Below, piece after piece: positions 1-9,095 of a stretch of DNA of 64,000 bases (its first letter is position 1; each line of letters starts with the position of its first letter). The notes under the pieces are model-generated. The model did not search any database, was not told the DNA's origin, and saw nothing but the letters and a program-made list of their open reading frames with translations. Source of the DNA: Myxococcales bacterium (lineage in GTDB: Bacteria > Myxococcota_A > Polyangia > Haliangiales > Haliangiaceae); NCBI GenBank assembly GCA_016706545.1, contig JADJJK010000002.1:1-64000 (forward strand), written 5' to 3'. Position numbers and translations under genes: made by a program.

Positions 1-255
1 ACCCGACCGGAGGTTGTTTTGCGAGACGAGCACGCACGAACCGTGCCGCGTGCGCTCGCGTACAGAGAGTACGCACGCTGAGCGTTGGCCATGCGCGCAA
101 CGGCGCTCGCATGGCGCCGTCAGCGCCACGTTGAGGGACTGCCTGGCGTTCTCGCTGATGCTGCGCCACGCCGCGACGAGCGCGAAGGTGCGCCGGGGGT
201 CTCGCAAGGGGCACCTGGGGCTGCTGTCAGCGGGCGGGCCCCGGCGGATGCCGCC
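1..255. other. No gene recognised
   Basis: Short overlapping frames cross this stretch, but none has convincing protein character. I see no RNA gene or clear promoter. A gene truncated by the window start cannot be excluded. Confidence 0.4.
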
Positions 256-1140
256 CTACTCCTGGATCACCACGCCGGGCTTGCCGCGCATCTTGTACGT
301 GCCGGCCGGGAACACCGCTGGCAGGCCGGCGAGCCACTGCTGGAGGGCCGCGCGATAGGCATCCTGGAAGGCGCGGTTGCGCTGCAGCGCCTCCACGCGC
401 GCCCAGCGGTTGCGCGCGGCGATCCTCGGCCGCAGCGCACGCCTCGGCTCCCACGTGTTCGGGCGTGAGCGGAAGTCCTGCCGCCGCACTCCGGATCGGC
501 CGAGCACCGCTCGCCTTTCGCTCACCTGCTGCTGCCGTGCCAGTGCCTCCAGATCATCGAGCCGCTGGCGCACCTTCCGGCGCGCTTCCTCGACCGGCCC
601 CAGGTGCTCCGGCCAAGCCAACCTGAGCACCACGCGCTCGGGCGTCGGGCCCTGCTCACGGAAGAAGTGCGCCGGCCGCTCGACGTGCAGCTCTTGCCCG
701 CTGAAGAACGCCGCCGTCGTGTGCATCCCCGGCCAGTGCTCGACGTGTTCCACGAGCTGCGCTGTCACCGGGTTGGCCGCCGCATACGCGATCTTGTCGA
801 ACACATCCAGCTCTTCCACCAGCTCCACCTGCCCAGGCTGCTCGTCGGCCCAGAAGTTCTCCCAGCGCCCGCGTAACGCATTCAACGCCCGGGCCGTCAG
901 GCTGTGCAACTCCTGGGTGAACGCAGGCAACACGCCATCTGGATCATGCACGATCGCGTGATGATGATTGGACATCGCCATCGCGTACAGCACTCGAACG
1001 CCAGTCTTCTGCGCAGCATACGCCAGGCAATAGAGGAAGACCTGGTTGGTCACCTCATCGGGCCGCAGCAAGAACGTGCGCTGCGTGCAGCGGCGAGTGA
1101 CCATGTACACCTTCCCATGGAGGATCGGTCGAGAGTTCAC
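256..1140 (-). CDS. REP-associated tyrosine transposase (Y1/HUH family)
   Basis: A 294-residue protein related to the single-strand DNA transposases TnpA/RayT, which nick and rejoin DNA at hairpin repeats. The HUH metal motif is visible near residues 57-65 as SNHHHAIVH. The likely nucleophile tyrosine lies in the segment IAYAAANPV, which matches the usual YxxxNPV of the family. The N-terminal core (about residues 1-190) carries the domain. The remaining hundred residues are Arg-rich, probably a DNA-binding extension. The start is GTG at 1140; an in-frame ATG lies 12 codons later. No IS-style terminal inverted repeats are evident, as expected for domesticated REP-type transposases. Family assignment is good; current mobility is unknown. 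Confidence 0.85.
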   Translation of the reverse strand: MNSRPILHGKVYMVTRRCTQRTFLLRPDEVTNQVFLYCLAYAAQKTGVRVLYAMAMSNHHHAIVHDPDGVLPAFTQELHSLTARALNALRGRWENFWADEQPGQVELVEELDVFDKIAYAAANPVTAQLVEHVEHWPGMHTTAAFFSGQELHVERPAHFFREQGPTPERVVLRLAWPEHLGPVEEARRKVRQRLDDLEALARQQQVSERRAVLGRSGVRRQDFRSRPNTWEPRRALRPRIAARNRWARVEALQRNRAFQDAYRAALQQWLAGLPAVFPAGTYKMRGKPGVVIQE

Positions 1141-1620
1141 GCGCAGAGCACCAGCAAGAAGCAGGCCGTAGACTAACTATTTGCAATTCCAATCCTGCAA
1201 CACCGTCGATGTCCGGCTTCCGGCCAATGCACCCGGACACTCCCGCTCTCCCGCCGGACACTTCTGCTCTCTCCTGTCGCACGCGACGTCTGCGTCACCG
1301 ACGCGACTCACATCGTCCGGTTTCCGGCCATCACATCCCCTTCTGTGCCAGCGTCACCTGAATCGACGGGCAGAAGAATGGTCCCGGAAATTGTCCCAAG
1401 CCATCCCGAATGTCTATCCCGAATGTTCTATCCCGAATGCCTGTTCAACCCTCGCTGCCCGATGCTTCGATGCCCCCGCTCAAGGAGCCTCGAGGGGCTC
1501 AAAGCGCCCGGAGCCGCAACGCAGGAGCGGCGATGCATCCGCTCGGCTGGTGTGATCAGAATCACCCACGCGAAGCGAGCATGCGTTCCGCTTCGGCCGG
1601 TGCGCGCGCTAGAGCGCGCG
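1141..1620. other. 480-base gap with REP-like short repeats
   Basis: No convincing gene. The gap holds several short direct repeats. TCCGGCTTCCGGCCA near 1210-1228 recurs as TCCGGTTTCCGGCCA near 1316-1330. CCGGACACT followed by GCTCTC occurs twice at about 1240-1272. ATCCCGAATG occurs three times at 1403-1440. Repeats of this size beside a REP-type transposase could be its substrates, but that is inference. Confidence 0.4.
1403..1440. repeat. Three tandem copies of ATCCCGAATG
   Basis: ATCCCGAATG starts at 1403, 1416 and about 1430, giving a 13-14 base period. The copies lie in the gap downstream of the transposase gene and are not in an identified gene. Confidence 0.6.
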
Positions 1621-1621
1621 C
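1602..1621. terminator. GC-only hairpin at end of membrane protein gene
   Basis: GCGCGCGCT at 1602-1610 pairs perfectly with AGCGCGCGC at 1613-1621, and its arm touches the stop codon of the minus-strand gene. There is no T-run, so it would be a weak or factor-dependent terminator at best. Confidence 0.25.
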
Positions 1622-2763
1622 TAGGGACCGTCGGTGGGCCATGGGGGCGGCGTCTCGCCGCGGGCCAGGCAACGCCCCTTGGTGCGGGCCAGCGCGGCCA
1701 GCTCGTCTGCGCTAGCGGGCTCCGTGGTGAGCGCGATCAGCACCACGGAGCCGAGCTCGCACGCGATGGGCCACACCCACCCCACGGTGCTCTCGCCTTC
1801 CAGGCTGCCCAGCAGCGGCATGAACTCTCCAGTCCCCTCGCCCACCGTCACCTGCATGCCGCTGGCGGTGAACGTGGACTGCAACGTCTTGCGCAGCGAG
1901 TCTCGGTCGATCACTCGAGCGCTGCGGCGTAGCAGTAGCACCTGCGCGCCGTTGATGAGCTCGACCTGCCCCTTGAGCTTGGGCTCGACGCTGCCCCAGC
2001 CCTTGGGCAGCGCGATGGTCCACGGCATCTGCTGCGCTTGCGCCTCCAGCGCTGGATCTGGCCGGCACACGATCGTCGGCAAGATCCGGCGGTGCAGCTC
2101 TCCCATGGTGCGGTGGTCACCGCTGAACAGCGAGATCTGGCGCTCCCCGCACATCACGAGGGAGCCCCAGAGCCGCCCGCGTGGAACGTCGATGATGACC
2201 GTCGCGACTTCGGCGCCGCCGGGGCCCTGCCAGCGCTCCACCACCGAGGTCCGCGAGCCGCCACCGCTGACGTCGATGACGGTGCTGGCGGCGAGCTGCA
2301 GCGCGGCGTCATCGAGCAGCTCCCCGGGCTCCCAGCGCAGCGTGATCTTCGCGCCAAGGTCAGCGATGTCGTCAAGCTCCACGCGACCGGCGGAGTAGTC
2401 CTGGTCTCGCGTGGTCACCGGGGCGGCCGGCAACGAGATGGAGAAGCCCGGCAGCTCGTACACGCGCAGCGGGAGCGCGGGGAGCGGCGGCGCCAGCCAG
2501 CGCGCGGCGACGCCCGCGACCACCAGCCCCACGAGCGCCGCCAGCAGCGCGAGCGCGACCGGCGCCTGGCTACGCTCGCTTCGCCGCAGGAGCTGCCACG
2601 ACGTGGCGAGCAGCGCGGCCGAGCCAATTTCGAAGCCACGCGCGAGCGGACCATGCCACGTCAGCGGCATCCACCCCACGCGATACCCAAGGAACGCGAC
2701 CGCGACGCCCGCGCACGCAGCCCCTGCCAGGTACGGACCGCGGCCTGTCATCCCGCGGAACAT
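1621..2763 (-). CDS. Hypothetical membrane-anchored protein
   Basis: A 380-residue protein of unknown function. The first 95 residues contain about three hydrophobic stretches (around residues 10-28, 44-60 and 66-88), so it is probably held in the inner membrane. The rest, from about residue 96, is a soluble domain beginning with ELPGFSISLP and containing repeated short beta-type segments such as GAEVATVIIDVPRGRLWGSL. The pattern of a helper-like domain after a membrane anchor resembles small stress or envelope proteins of myxobacteria, but no named family is recognised. The start is ATG at 2763; a second ATG four codons later is equally possible. It ends against the GC hairpin at 1602-1621 and is separated by 51 bases from the upstream kinase gene. 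Confidence 0.6.
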   Translation of the reverse strand: MFRGMTGRGPYLAGAACAGVAVAFLGYRVGWMPLTWHGPLARGFEIGSAALLATSWQLLRRSERSQAPVALALLAALVGLVVAGVAARWLAPPLPALPLRVYELPGFSISLPAAPVTTRDQDYSAGRVELDDIADLGAKITLRWEPGELLDDAALQLAASTVIDVSGGGSRTSVVERWQGPGGAEVATVIIDVPRGRLWGSLVMCGERQISLFSGDHRTMGELHRRILPTIVCRPDPALEAQAQQMPWTIALPKGWGSVEPKLKGQVELINGAQVLLLRRSARVIDRDSLRKTLQSTFTASGMQVTVGEGTGEFMPLLGSLEGESTVGWVWPIACELGSVVLIALTTEPASADELAALARTKGRCLARGETPPPWPTDGP

Positions 2764-2814
2764 AGCCCGGGTGCGGCCCGCGCGGCGAGACCATGGGCGC
2801 CCGTTCTCTCAAGG

Positions 2815-4707
2815 CTACTGCTCTGCTGCGGGCAACCACACCAGCACCTTCGTCCCGCCCCCCTCGCTCGACTCGATCCAGGCCTTGCCGTGGTGGAGCT
2901 CCGCGATGCGCTTGACCACCGCCAGGCCGATGCCATTTCCTGGCACCTGCTCGCGCGTGTGCAACCGCTGGAACATGCCGAACACGCGCTCGCGATACTC
3001 GGGTGCGATACCGGGACCGTTGTCGGAGATCCAGAATCGCCAGCCGCCGGCCTCGGGCTCGGCGCCGATGCGAATGATGGGGCGATGGCCCGGGCGGGTG
3101 AACTTCAGGGCGTTGCCCATCAGGTTCTGCACCAGCCGGATGAGCTGATCTTGATGGCCCAGGACCATCGGGAGATGCGAGCCCTCCACCGTCGCCTCCG
3201 CGGTCGAGATCGCCTTGGCCAGCAGTCGTTGCACCGCCGACACCACGGTGTTGAGGTCCACGGGCCCGGATGGCCTGTCCTCTCGCCCCAGCCGCGAGAT
3301 ATCGAGCAGACCAGAGATGAGCTGTTGCATGCGCTGCGCGGCGTCCACGGCGTAGTCGATATAGCGCTGCCCGCGCTCGTCGAGCGCCTCGCGGTAGCGC
3401 TCCGCCAGCAAGCGGGTGTAGCTGGCGATCGTGCGCAGCGGCTCCTGCAGATCATGCGAGGCGACATAGGCGAAGCGCTCGAGATCCTCGTTGGACCGCC
3501 GCAGCTCCGCGTTGGCGCGCTGCAGCGCCCGATCCGCTCGCTTGCGTTCGCTGATGTCCTCGAGCTGCAGCAAGAAGTACAGCGGTCGCCCGGCGCGGTC
3601 GCGCACCACGGACTTGAACAGGCGGGTCTCGACCACGGTGCCATCAGGACGCCGCCAGCGCCGCTCGCTCTCCGAGTGCGCCGGCCCACCGATCAGGAGT
3701 TCGGCGCGCACCTGCGCCGAGTCCGTCGCCTCGTTGCCGACTAGCAGGTCGTCCAGCGACTTGCCAACCAGCGCCGCCGGCACCGCGCCGAGGATCCGCG
3801 CCATCTCCGGGTTGACGCGCGTGAAGCCGCCTTGCAGATCGAGCAACGCGCAGCCCAGCGGCGCCTGCTCGAAGGCCTGCTCGAACCGGCCCTCGGCTTC
3901 GAACAGGCGCGCCGTGGCGTCATGCATGTCGGTGATGTCCTGCGCCACCGTCAGCAGCCCGTGGAGCTCGCCCTCGCGCACGACCGACGACAGCGACACC
4001 CGGAGGTGGTGGGGCGCGGCCTCGCCGACCTGCAGCTCGCGGTCGAAGTGCTGCGCCTCCCCTGCAAAGACGGTCCCGAGGTAGCTCGCCACGTCCGCAT
4101 AGCGCTCGGCGCCGATCACCTGATCCATCGGCAGACCTCGCACCTGCTCCGGGGTCATCCCGAACATCCGCTTGTGCGCCACGTTGGCGTAGCGGTTCAT
4201 GAGGTCGCGGTCCCACAGCGCGATCATCCCAGGGAAGGCATCGAGCACGAGCTGCAGATCGTCGGTGAGGGAGCGCCGATCGTCGACGTTGGTCGCCGAC
4301 GTGTACCAGGTGACCGGGCCGCCGTCCGTGCGGGTTGGCTTGGACGTCATGTCGAACCAGTGATAGCGCCCGGCGCGGTCGCGCAGCCGGACGTCGGAGC
4401 GGAAGACCACCCCTTGCGCGAACGCGCGCTGCCAGACCGGCTCCAGCCGTGACAGGTCCTCCGGATGCACCAGCGCTCGAAAGCTCCCGCCATGCGCGGT
4501 GGGCAACTCCGCCCCGGTGAACTCGCGCATCGCTCGGTTGAGAAACAGGTACTCACCTTGCTGCGAGAAGGCGCAGATGAGCTGCGGCACCGCATCGACG
4601 ATGGACGCGAACAGCCCCGGCGTCGGCTCGGCGGCGGCCGGCTCGACAGCGGCCGGCTCGGCGGCGGCAACGGCCGGCGTCAGCTCGCTGCTCGTGTCAG
4701 GTGACAC
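2815..4707 (-). CDS. Multi-PAS sensor histidine kinase
   Basis: A 630-residue soluble histidine kinase with no transmembrane segments. Three PAS domains lie at about residues 33-145, 150-262 and 275-390. The HisKA dimerisation helix follows, with the phospho-acceptor His at about 418 in YVASHDLQEPLRT. The ATPase domain has an N-box LVQNLMGNALKF near 525, a G1 box DNGPGIAP near 562 and a G2 box GNGIGLAVVKR near 590. The subfamily (HDLQEPLR) is that of phytochrome-like kinases, which usually pair with Rcp1-type receivers. The gene begins with GTG at 4707, only three bases after the stop of the upstream receiver-GGDEF-EAL gene, so the two form an operon. The signal sensed is not evident. Confidence 0.93.
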   Translation of the reverse strand: MSPDTSSELTPAVAAAEPAAVEPAAAEPTPGLFASIVDAVPQLICAFSQQGEYLFLNRAMREFTGAELPTAHGGSFRALVHPEDLSRLEPVWQRAFAQGVVFRSDVRLRDRAGRYHWFDMTSKPTRTDGGPVTWYTSATNVDDRRSLTDDLQLVLDAFPGMIALWDRDLMNRYANVAHKRMFGMTPEQVRGLPMDQVIGAERYADVASYLGTVFAGEAQHFDRELQVGEAAPHHLRVSLSSVVREGELHGLLTVAQDITDMHDATARLFEAEGRFEQAFEQAPLGCALLDLQGGFTRVNPEMARILGAVPAALVGKSLDDLLVGNEATDSAQVRAELLIGGPAHSESERRWRRPDGTVVETRLFKSVVRDRAGRPLYFLLQLEDISERKRADRALQRANAELRRSNEDLERFAYVASHDLQEPLRTIASYTRLLAERYREALDERGQRYIDYAVDAAQRMQQLISGLLDISRLGREDRPSGPVDLNTVVSAVQRLLAKAISTAEATVEGSHLPMVLGHQDQLIRLVQNLMGNALKFTRPGHRPIIRIGAEPEAGGWRFWISDNGPGIAPEYRERVFGMFQRLHTREQVPGNGIGLAVVKRIAELHHGKAWIESSEGGGTKVLVWLPAAEQ

Positions 4708-4710
4708 GGC

Positions 4711-6411
4711 TCACCCACCCTCGGCCGCGAGCTCTGCCGACCTGGCCCAGTCAAAGGCCGGTCGCCCCAGGAAGTAGCCCTGGCCAAAGTCACAGCCGTC
4801 GTTGCACAGCTTCTGGAGCTGCGCCGAGGTCTCCACCCCTTCTGCCACCACCTCGAGGCCCAGGTTGTGCCCCAGGCGGATGATGGCGCTCGTCAGGACC
4901 GCTCCCTCGTTCTCCTCGAGCCGGCTGACAAACGAGCGATCGATCTTGAGGGCGTCCACCGAGAAGCGGTGCAGGTACGCAAGCGAAGAGTAGCCGGTGC
5001 CAAAGTCGTCGATCGAGATGCGCACGCCCAGCTCCTTGAGCCCGCGCAGCGCCCGCTTGGTCTGCGCGGTATCTCGCATGAGCAAGCTCTCGGTGATCTC
5101 CACCTCCAGGGAGCCCGGCGGCACCCCGTGCTCCCTCAGCGCAGCCTCCACCGTGTCCATCAGGCCCTCGGATTCGAACTGCCTGGCGGAGATGTTCACC
5201 GCCACCCGGAGATCGTGCCCGTCACGGCGCCACTGCGCAGCGTTGCGGCAGGCCTCGCGGATGACCCAGGCGCCCACGTCCACGATGAGCCCCGTCGCCT
5301 CGAGGTTGGGGATGAACGACGAGGGCCCCACCAGCGTACCGTCCCGCTGCGACCAGCGCAGCAGCGCCTCGACCGCGGTGACCCGCTGATTTCGCAGGCT
5401 GACCACTGGCTGAAACTGCAGCACGAACTCGCCGGCCGCGAACGCCTGCCGGAGCAGCACCTCGGAGCGTCGGCGCGGCAGCGCCTCTTCGGCGTGCGCC
5501 TGATCGTACACCACGCAGCTCGTACCGGGGCGATCCTTGGCCCAGAACATCGCCGTGTCGGCGGCCTTGAGCAGCTCCGCTTCGTTGTTGCCGGCCTCCG
5601 GAAACGTCGCGACTCCGATGCTAGCGGTGACGTTCAAGGGCTCCCCCCCCAGCTCGATGGGAGTGGCGAACGCCGCCAGCACTCGCTCGATGAGCTGGCG
5701 CGGCGTGATCTCGTCGCCCTGATGATCGAGCAGGAGCGCGAACTCATCTCCTCCGAGCCGCGCCGCGGTGTCGTAGCTCCGGATGGCGTGCCGCAGGCGA
5801 TCTGCCACCTCGCGCAACACCGCGTCGCCGATGTCATGGCCAAAGCAGTCGTTGGTGGCCTTGAAGTCATTGAGATCGACGTACATGACGGTGAAGCGGC
5901 CGTTCTTGCGACGCGCGCGCTCGAGGACCATCTGCAGCCGATCGCGGAAGGTCGCGCGATTGGCGAGGCCGGTGAGCTGATCATAGTGGGCGAGCTGTGC
6001 CAGCCGCTTCTCCACCCGCTTGCGCTCGATGGCGTAGCGCATCGCGCGATCGAGCACGTCCCCCTCGAAGTGCCCCTTGACCAGGTAGTCCTGCGCGCCG
6101 AGCTGCACGGCGCGGTGGCCGATGACCTCGTCGGCCAGCCCGGTGACCACGATCAGCGCCGCCTCCGGAGCCGCCGCCTGCAGCTTGATCACCGCCTCCA
6201 GCTCGATCGCGTCCGGCAGCGTGAGGTCCGTGAGCACGGCCTCGAACACCATCTTGCGCAGCATCGCCACCGCCGCGTGGATGTGATCGGCCACGAACAC
6301 GGCGTATTTCGGAGCCAGGTACAACACCGCCAGCTCCGCGTCCGCCGGGTTGTCTTCGACGATCAGCACACGTGGCCGGTCGCCAGCGAGTTTCTGTACG
6401 GGCTCTGCCAT
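4711..6411 (-). CDS. Receiver-GGDEF-EAL c-di-GMP signalling protein
   Basis: A 566-residue composite regulator of cyclic di-GMP. The receiver domain (about residues 13-130) has the acidic pair in VEDNPAD, phospho-Asp about 62 in LTDLTLPDA and Lys in DYLVKG. The cyclase domain has an intact GGDEF at about 220-224 and an RxxD inhibitory site (RSYD) five residues before it. The phosphodiesterase domain has intact AVEALLRW, EITESLL, DDFGTGYSSL and EGVET motifs. Both activities therefore look possible. I chose the ATG at 6411 because AGGAG sits five bases upstream and the receiver begins directly after it. The frame is open further upstream but that part is Arg/Ser-rich. It leads the operon with the PAS kinase that follows three bases downstream. 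Confidence 0.95.
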   Translation of the reverse strand: MAEPVQKLAGDRPRVLIVEDNPADAELAVLYLAPKYAVFVADHIHAAVAMLRKMVFEAVLTDLTLPDAIELEAVIKLQAAAPEAALIVVTGLADEVIGHRAVQLGAQDYLVKGHFEGDVLDRAMRYAIERKRVEKRLAQLAHYDQLTGLANRATFRDRLQMVLERARRKNGRFTVMYVDLNDFKATNDCFGHDIGDAVLREVADRLRHAIRSYDTAARLGGDEFALLLDHQGDEITPRQLIERVLAAFATPIELGGEPLNVTASIGVATFPEAGNNEAELLKAADTAMFWAKDRPGTSCVVYDQAHAEEALPRRRSEVLLRQAFAAGEFVLQFQPVVSLRNQRVTAVEALLRWSQRDGTLVGPSSFIPNLEATGLIVDVGAWVIREACRNAAQWRRDGHDLRVAVNISARQFESEGLMDTVEAALREHGVPPGSLEVEITESLLMRDTAQTKRALRGLKELGVRISIDDFGTGYSSLAYLHRFSVDALKIDRSFVSRLEENEGAVLTSAIIRLGHNLGLEVVAEGVETSAQLQKLCNDGCDFGQGYFLGRPAFDWARSAELAAEGG

Positions 6412-6677
6412 CACCACTCCTGCCGTGGCCTCAGTGCAAGCGATGGACCGCGCTCCACGAGCGAGCAGTTCGCGCGATCGTCGTGAGGACCAAGCGATCC
6501 ACGCGCCCGCGCTGCCCCGGGATCTCCGACCGCCCTTTCCGTCAATCTTGACGCCCAGGCGCCGCTGCGAGCCCAAGCCCCGCGGCGAACCCGCGCTCAC
6601 GACGAAGGCAAGAGCAGAGGTCCGCCCGGAACCGCGCCGGAGATGGATGGCATGATTCTCGCTTGCAGACGTGCGAG
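6412..6677. other. Divergent promoter region, no gene
   Basis: A 266-base gap between two divergently transcribed signalling genes. It must hold promoters for both directions, but I cannot assign -10/-35 boxes with confidence. Confidence 0.4.
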
Positions 6678-8423
6678 ATGGCCAGCCCCACCACGCGCAG
6701 CTCAGGTGGATGGACGGCGTGGGCTGCAGCGCGCGCTTGGGCCACCGGGCCAGCCGGCGCGCTGCCGGTCGCCGCAGCGCTCGCCGCAGCGCTCGCCGTG
6801 GGCACGCGCCTGGGCCCGGCATGGCGGGGCGCCGGGTTGCTCGCGCTCACCGGCCTCGCCGGGTCCTTGGGATGGACCGTGACCCGGCGGCTCCAGCGCG
6901 CCAGCGCCAACGCCGCGCAGCAGCGCGCCGCGCTCGCCGCCGCGGACCAGCGCTTGCAGCAGGTGCTGAACATCAACTCCGCGGGCATCATCATCGCCGA
7001 TGAAGCCGGGCGGATCGTCCTGGCCAACCGCGCCGCCGGGCGCATCTTCGGTTACGACGCGGACGCGCTGCGAACGCTCACGGTCGAGGCGCTGGTCCCC
7101 GGCGATTCGCGCGACCAGCACCCGTCGCTGCGCCAGCGCTACGCGGCCAGCAGCCAGCCTGGCAAGATGGGAGACAAGCGCTGGGTCTGTGGCGTGCGGC
7201 AAGACGGCTCCCCGGTGTGGGTGGAGATCGCCTTGGCCCCCATGCTCACCGCTACGGGCGCGCTGGTCATCGCCAACATCGAGGATGTGACCGCGCGCCG
7301 CGCGGCGGAGGATGGCCACCGCCGCGAACAGGAGCGCTTCACGCAGCTCACGCGAGCTACCACCGACACCGTCTGGGAGTGGGACACCAGCGACGACAGC
7401 GTGTGGCTCAGCGATACCATGCAGGAGGTCTATGGCTGGCGCGTGGACGGCATGGTGACCCGCGGCTGGATGCGCGAACGCATCCACCCCGACGACCGGC
7501 CGCGCATGGCGTCCGACCTGGAGGCGGTCGTTGGCGGCGGGCACACCAAGTGGAGCTGCGAGTACCGCTTCCGCCACGCCGACGGCAGCTATCGCGGCGT
7601 GCTCCTGCGCGCTGCGCTGATCCGCAACCCGGACGGCCGCCTGCAGCGCCTGATCGGCACCATGCTCGATCTCTCGGACCGCATCGCCATGGAGCGCGCG
7701 CTCCGAGAGCGCACCGCCGAGCTTGAGCGATCCAACAACGAGCTCGAGCGCTTCGCCCAGATCGCCTCGCACGATCTGCAAGAGCCGCTGCGGACCATCT
7801 CGAGCTTTGTCCAGCTCCTTGAGAGGCGTTATGGCGACCGGTTCGATGAGGATGGCCGACGATTCCTCCGCTACGCCGTCGACGGCGCGCAACGTCAGCG
7901 GGCCCTGATCGAGGCGCTCCTGGCCTACTCTCGCATCGGGCGCCTCGATGCGCCTCCCGGTGAGGTCGTCGATCTAGATCAGGTCTTGCATCGCGCCCGA
8001 GCTGACCTTGGCGCCGCGCTGACCGACAACGACGCCACCCTGTCGGCAGATCCGCTGCCCTCGGTCGCTGGCAACGAGTCGCAGCTCGCGCAGCTCCTGC
8101 AGAACCTCATCGGCAACGCGCTGAAGTATCGGCGCGAGGAAGCGCCGCGCATCCACGTCAGCGCGCAGCCCGAGGGCAACGACACCTGGCGGCTGTCTGT
8201 CACTGACAACGGCATCGGCATCGAGGCGCGCTACTTCGAACGCATCTTCGCGGTGTTCCAGCGACTGCACACCCGCGAAGCCTATGAGGGCACCGGCATT
8301 GGGCTGGCGATCTGCAAGCGAATCGCGGAGCGCCACGGCGGCCGGATCTGGCTGGAGTCCGAGGTCGGACAAGGATCGACCTTCCATGTCACGCTGCGCA
8401 AGGCGGAAAGGAGGAGGGAATGA
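6678..8423 (+). CDS. Membrane PAS sensor histidine kinase
   Basis: A 581-residue histidine kinase. Two hydrophobic stretches at about residues 25-42 and 52-68 anchor it in the inner membrane. PAS domains follow at about 93-210 and 222-340, the second with the typical WEWD and RIHPDDRPRM segments. The HisKA His is at about 365 in QIASHDLQEPLRT. The ATPase domain has LLQNLIGNALKY, DNGIGIEA and GTGIGLAICKRI. ATG at 6678 was chosen over a TTG five codons earlier. Its last four bases (ATGA) overlap the start of a single-domain receiver gene, so kinase and receiver are translationally coupled and almost certainly partners. The C-terminal half closely resembles that of the kinase at 2815-4707. Confidence 0.92.
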   Translation: MASPTTRSSGGWTAWAAARAWATGPAGALPVAAALAAALAVGTRLGPAWRGAGLLALTGLAGSLGWTVTRRLQRASANAAQQRAALAAADQRLQQVLNINSAGIIIADEAGRIVLANRAAGRIFGYDADALRTLTVEALVPGDSRDQHPSLRQRYAASSQPGKMGDKRWVCGVRQDGSPVWVEIALAPMLTATGALVIANIEDVTARRAAEDGHRREQERFTQLTRATTDTVWEWDTSDDSVWLSDTMQEVYGWRVDGMVTRGWMRERIHPDDRPRMASDLEAVVGGGHTKWSCEYRFRHADGSYRGVLLRAALIRNPDGRLQRLIGTMLDLSDRIAMERALRERTAELERSNNELERFAQIASHDLQEPLRTISSFVQLLERRYGDRFDEDGRRFLRYAVDGAQRQRALIEALLAYSRIGRLDAPPGEVVDLDQVLHRARADLGAALTDNDATLSADPLPSVAGNESQLAQLLQNLIGNALKYRREEAPRIHVSAQPEGNDTWRLSVTDNGIGIEARYFERIFAVFQRLHTREAYEGTGIGLAICKRIAERHGGRIWLESEVGQGSTFHVTLRKAERRRE

Positions 8424-8866
8424 CCGGCACGTCGCATGAGCCAATCCAGATACTCTTGGTGGAGGACAGCGCCAGCGATGCAGAGCTGACCATCGACGCG
8501 CTGCGTAGCGCGCGCGTGCTCAACGCCGTGCATCGGGTGTGCGACGGCGTGGAGGCGCTCGCGTACCTGCGCCGACAAGGCGAATACGCCACCGCGACGC
8601 GGCCGGACCTGATCCTGCTCGACCTGAACCTCCCGAGGATGAACGGGTACGAGCTGCTCGAGGTGATAAAGCAAGACGACTCGTTCGCGCTCATCCCGGT
8701 GGTCGTGCTCACAACCTCGCACGCCGACCGCGACATCTTGCGCAGCTATCAGCTCCGCGCCAACTGCTACGTCTCGAAGCCCGTCGCGCTGCAGGAGTTT
8801 CTGGACGTGGTGCAGGAGACGGGCAACTTCTGGCTGCAGCTCGTCCGCCTACCGCCGGCTCGGTGA
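8420..8866 (+). CDS. Single-domain response regulator (Rcp1-like)
   Basis: A 148-residue receiver with no output domain. The motif ILLVEDSASDAEL gives the acidic pocket, phospho-Asp is about residue 68 in LILLDLNLPRMNGYE, the conserved Thr is in VVLTTSHAD and the Lys is in CYVSKPV. This is the Rcp1 subfamily, which receives phosphate from PAS or phytochrome-type kinases and passes it on to other proteins. The start overlaps the stop of the upstream kinase by four bases, indicating coupled translation. The minus-strand operon opposite has a related kinase and a receiver-GGDEF-EAL protein, so cross-talk is possible but not shown by sequence. Confidence 0.93.
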   Translation: MTGTSHEPIQILLVEDSASDAELTIDALRSARVLNAVHRVCDGVEALAYLRRQGEYATATRPDLILLDLNLPRMNGYELLEVIKQDDSFALIPVVVLTTSHADRDILRSYQLRANCYVSKPVALQEFLDVVQETGNFWLQLVRLPPAR

Positions 8867-9095
8867 CACCTGCTCTGGGGATACCGCCGGCTGCTGATCT
8901 GAATCAGGGGGAGGCCCTGTCAACCCGCCTGGCCGGGTCCTGCGGGCCGGCCGGCGTGCTCATGCCGGCTTGCAGATAGTGGCGCCCCCGGTCGACCGGC
9001 CCCAAGGCGCCTGCTACCGTCTGACGTCAAGGGTGCGTCGCGTGTCGTGACGCAGGATCGCGCGGGTCGGGCCGCCCGCGCAGCGGACTCCAACA

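Noticed and set aside
256..1440. Complete insertion sequence with terminal inverted repeats
   Set aside because: The transposase is of HUH type, which does not use such ends, and no target duplication was seen.
2038..3744. Plus-strand frame of 568 codons over the PAS kinase and membrane protein
   Set aside because: No domain, Arg/His-rich composition, and it covers the intact kinase on the other strand.
6412..6822. N-terminal extension of the receiver-GGDEF-EAL protein to 6822
   Set aside because: It overlaps the divergent kinase gene, is Arg/Ser-rich and lacks a ribosome binding site, while ATG 6411 has AGGAG.
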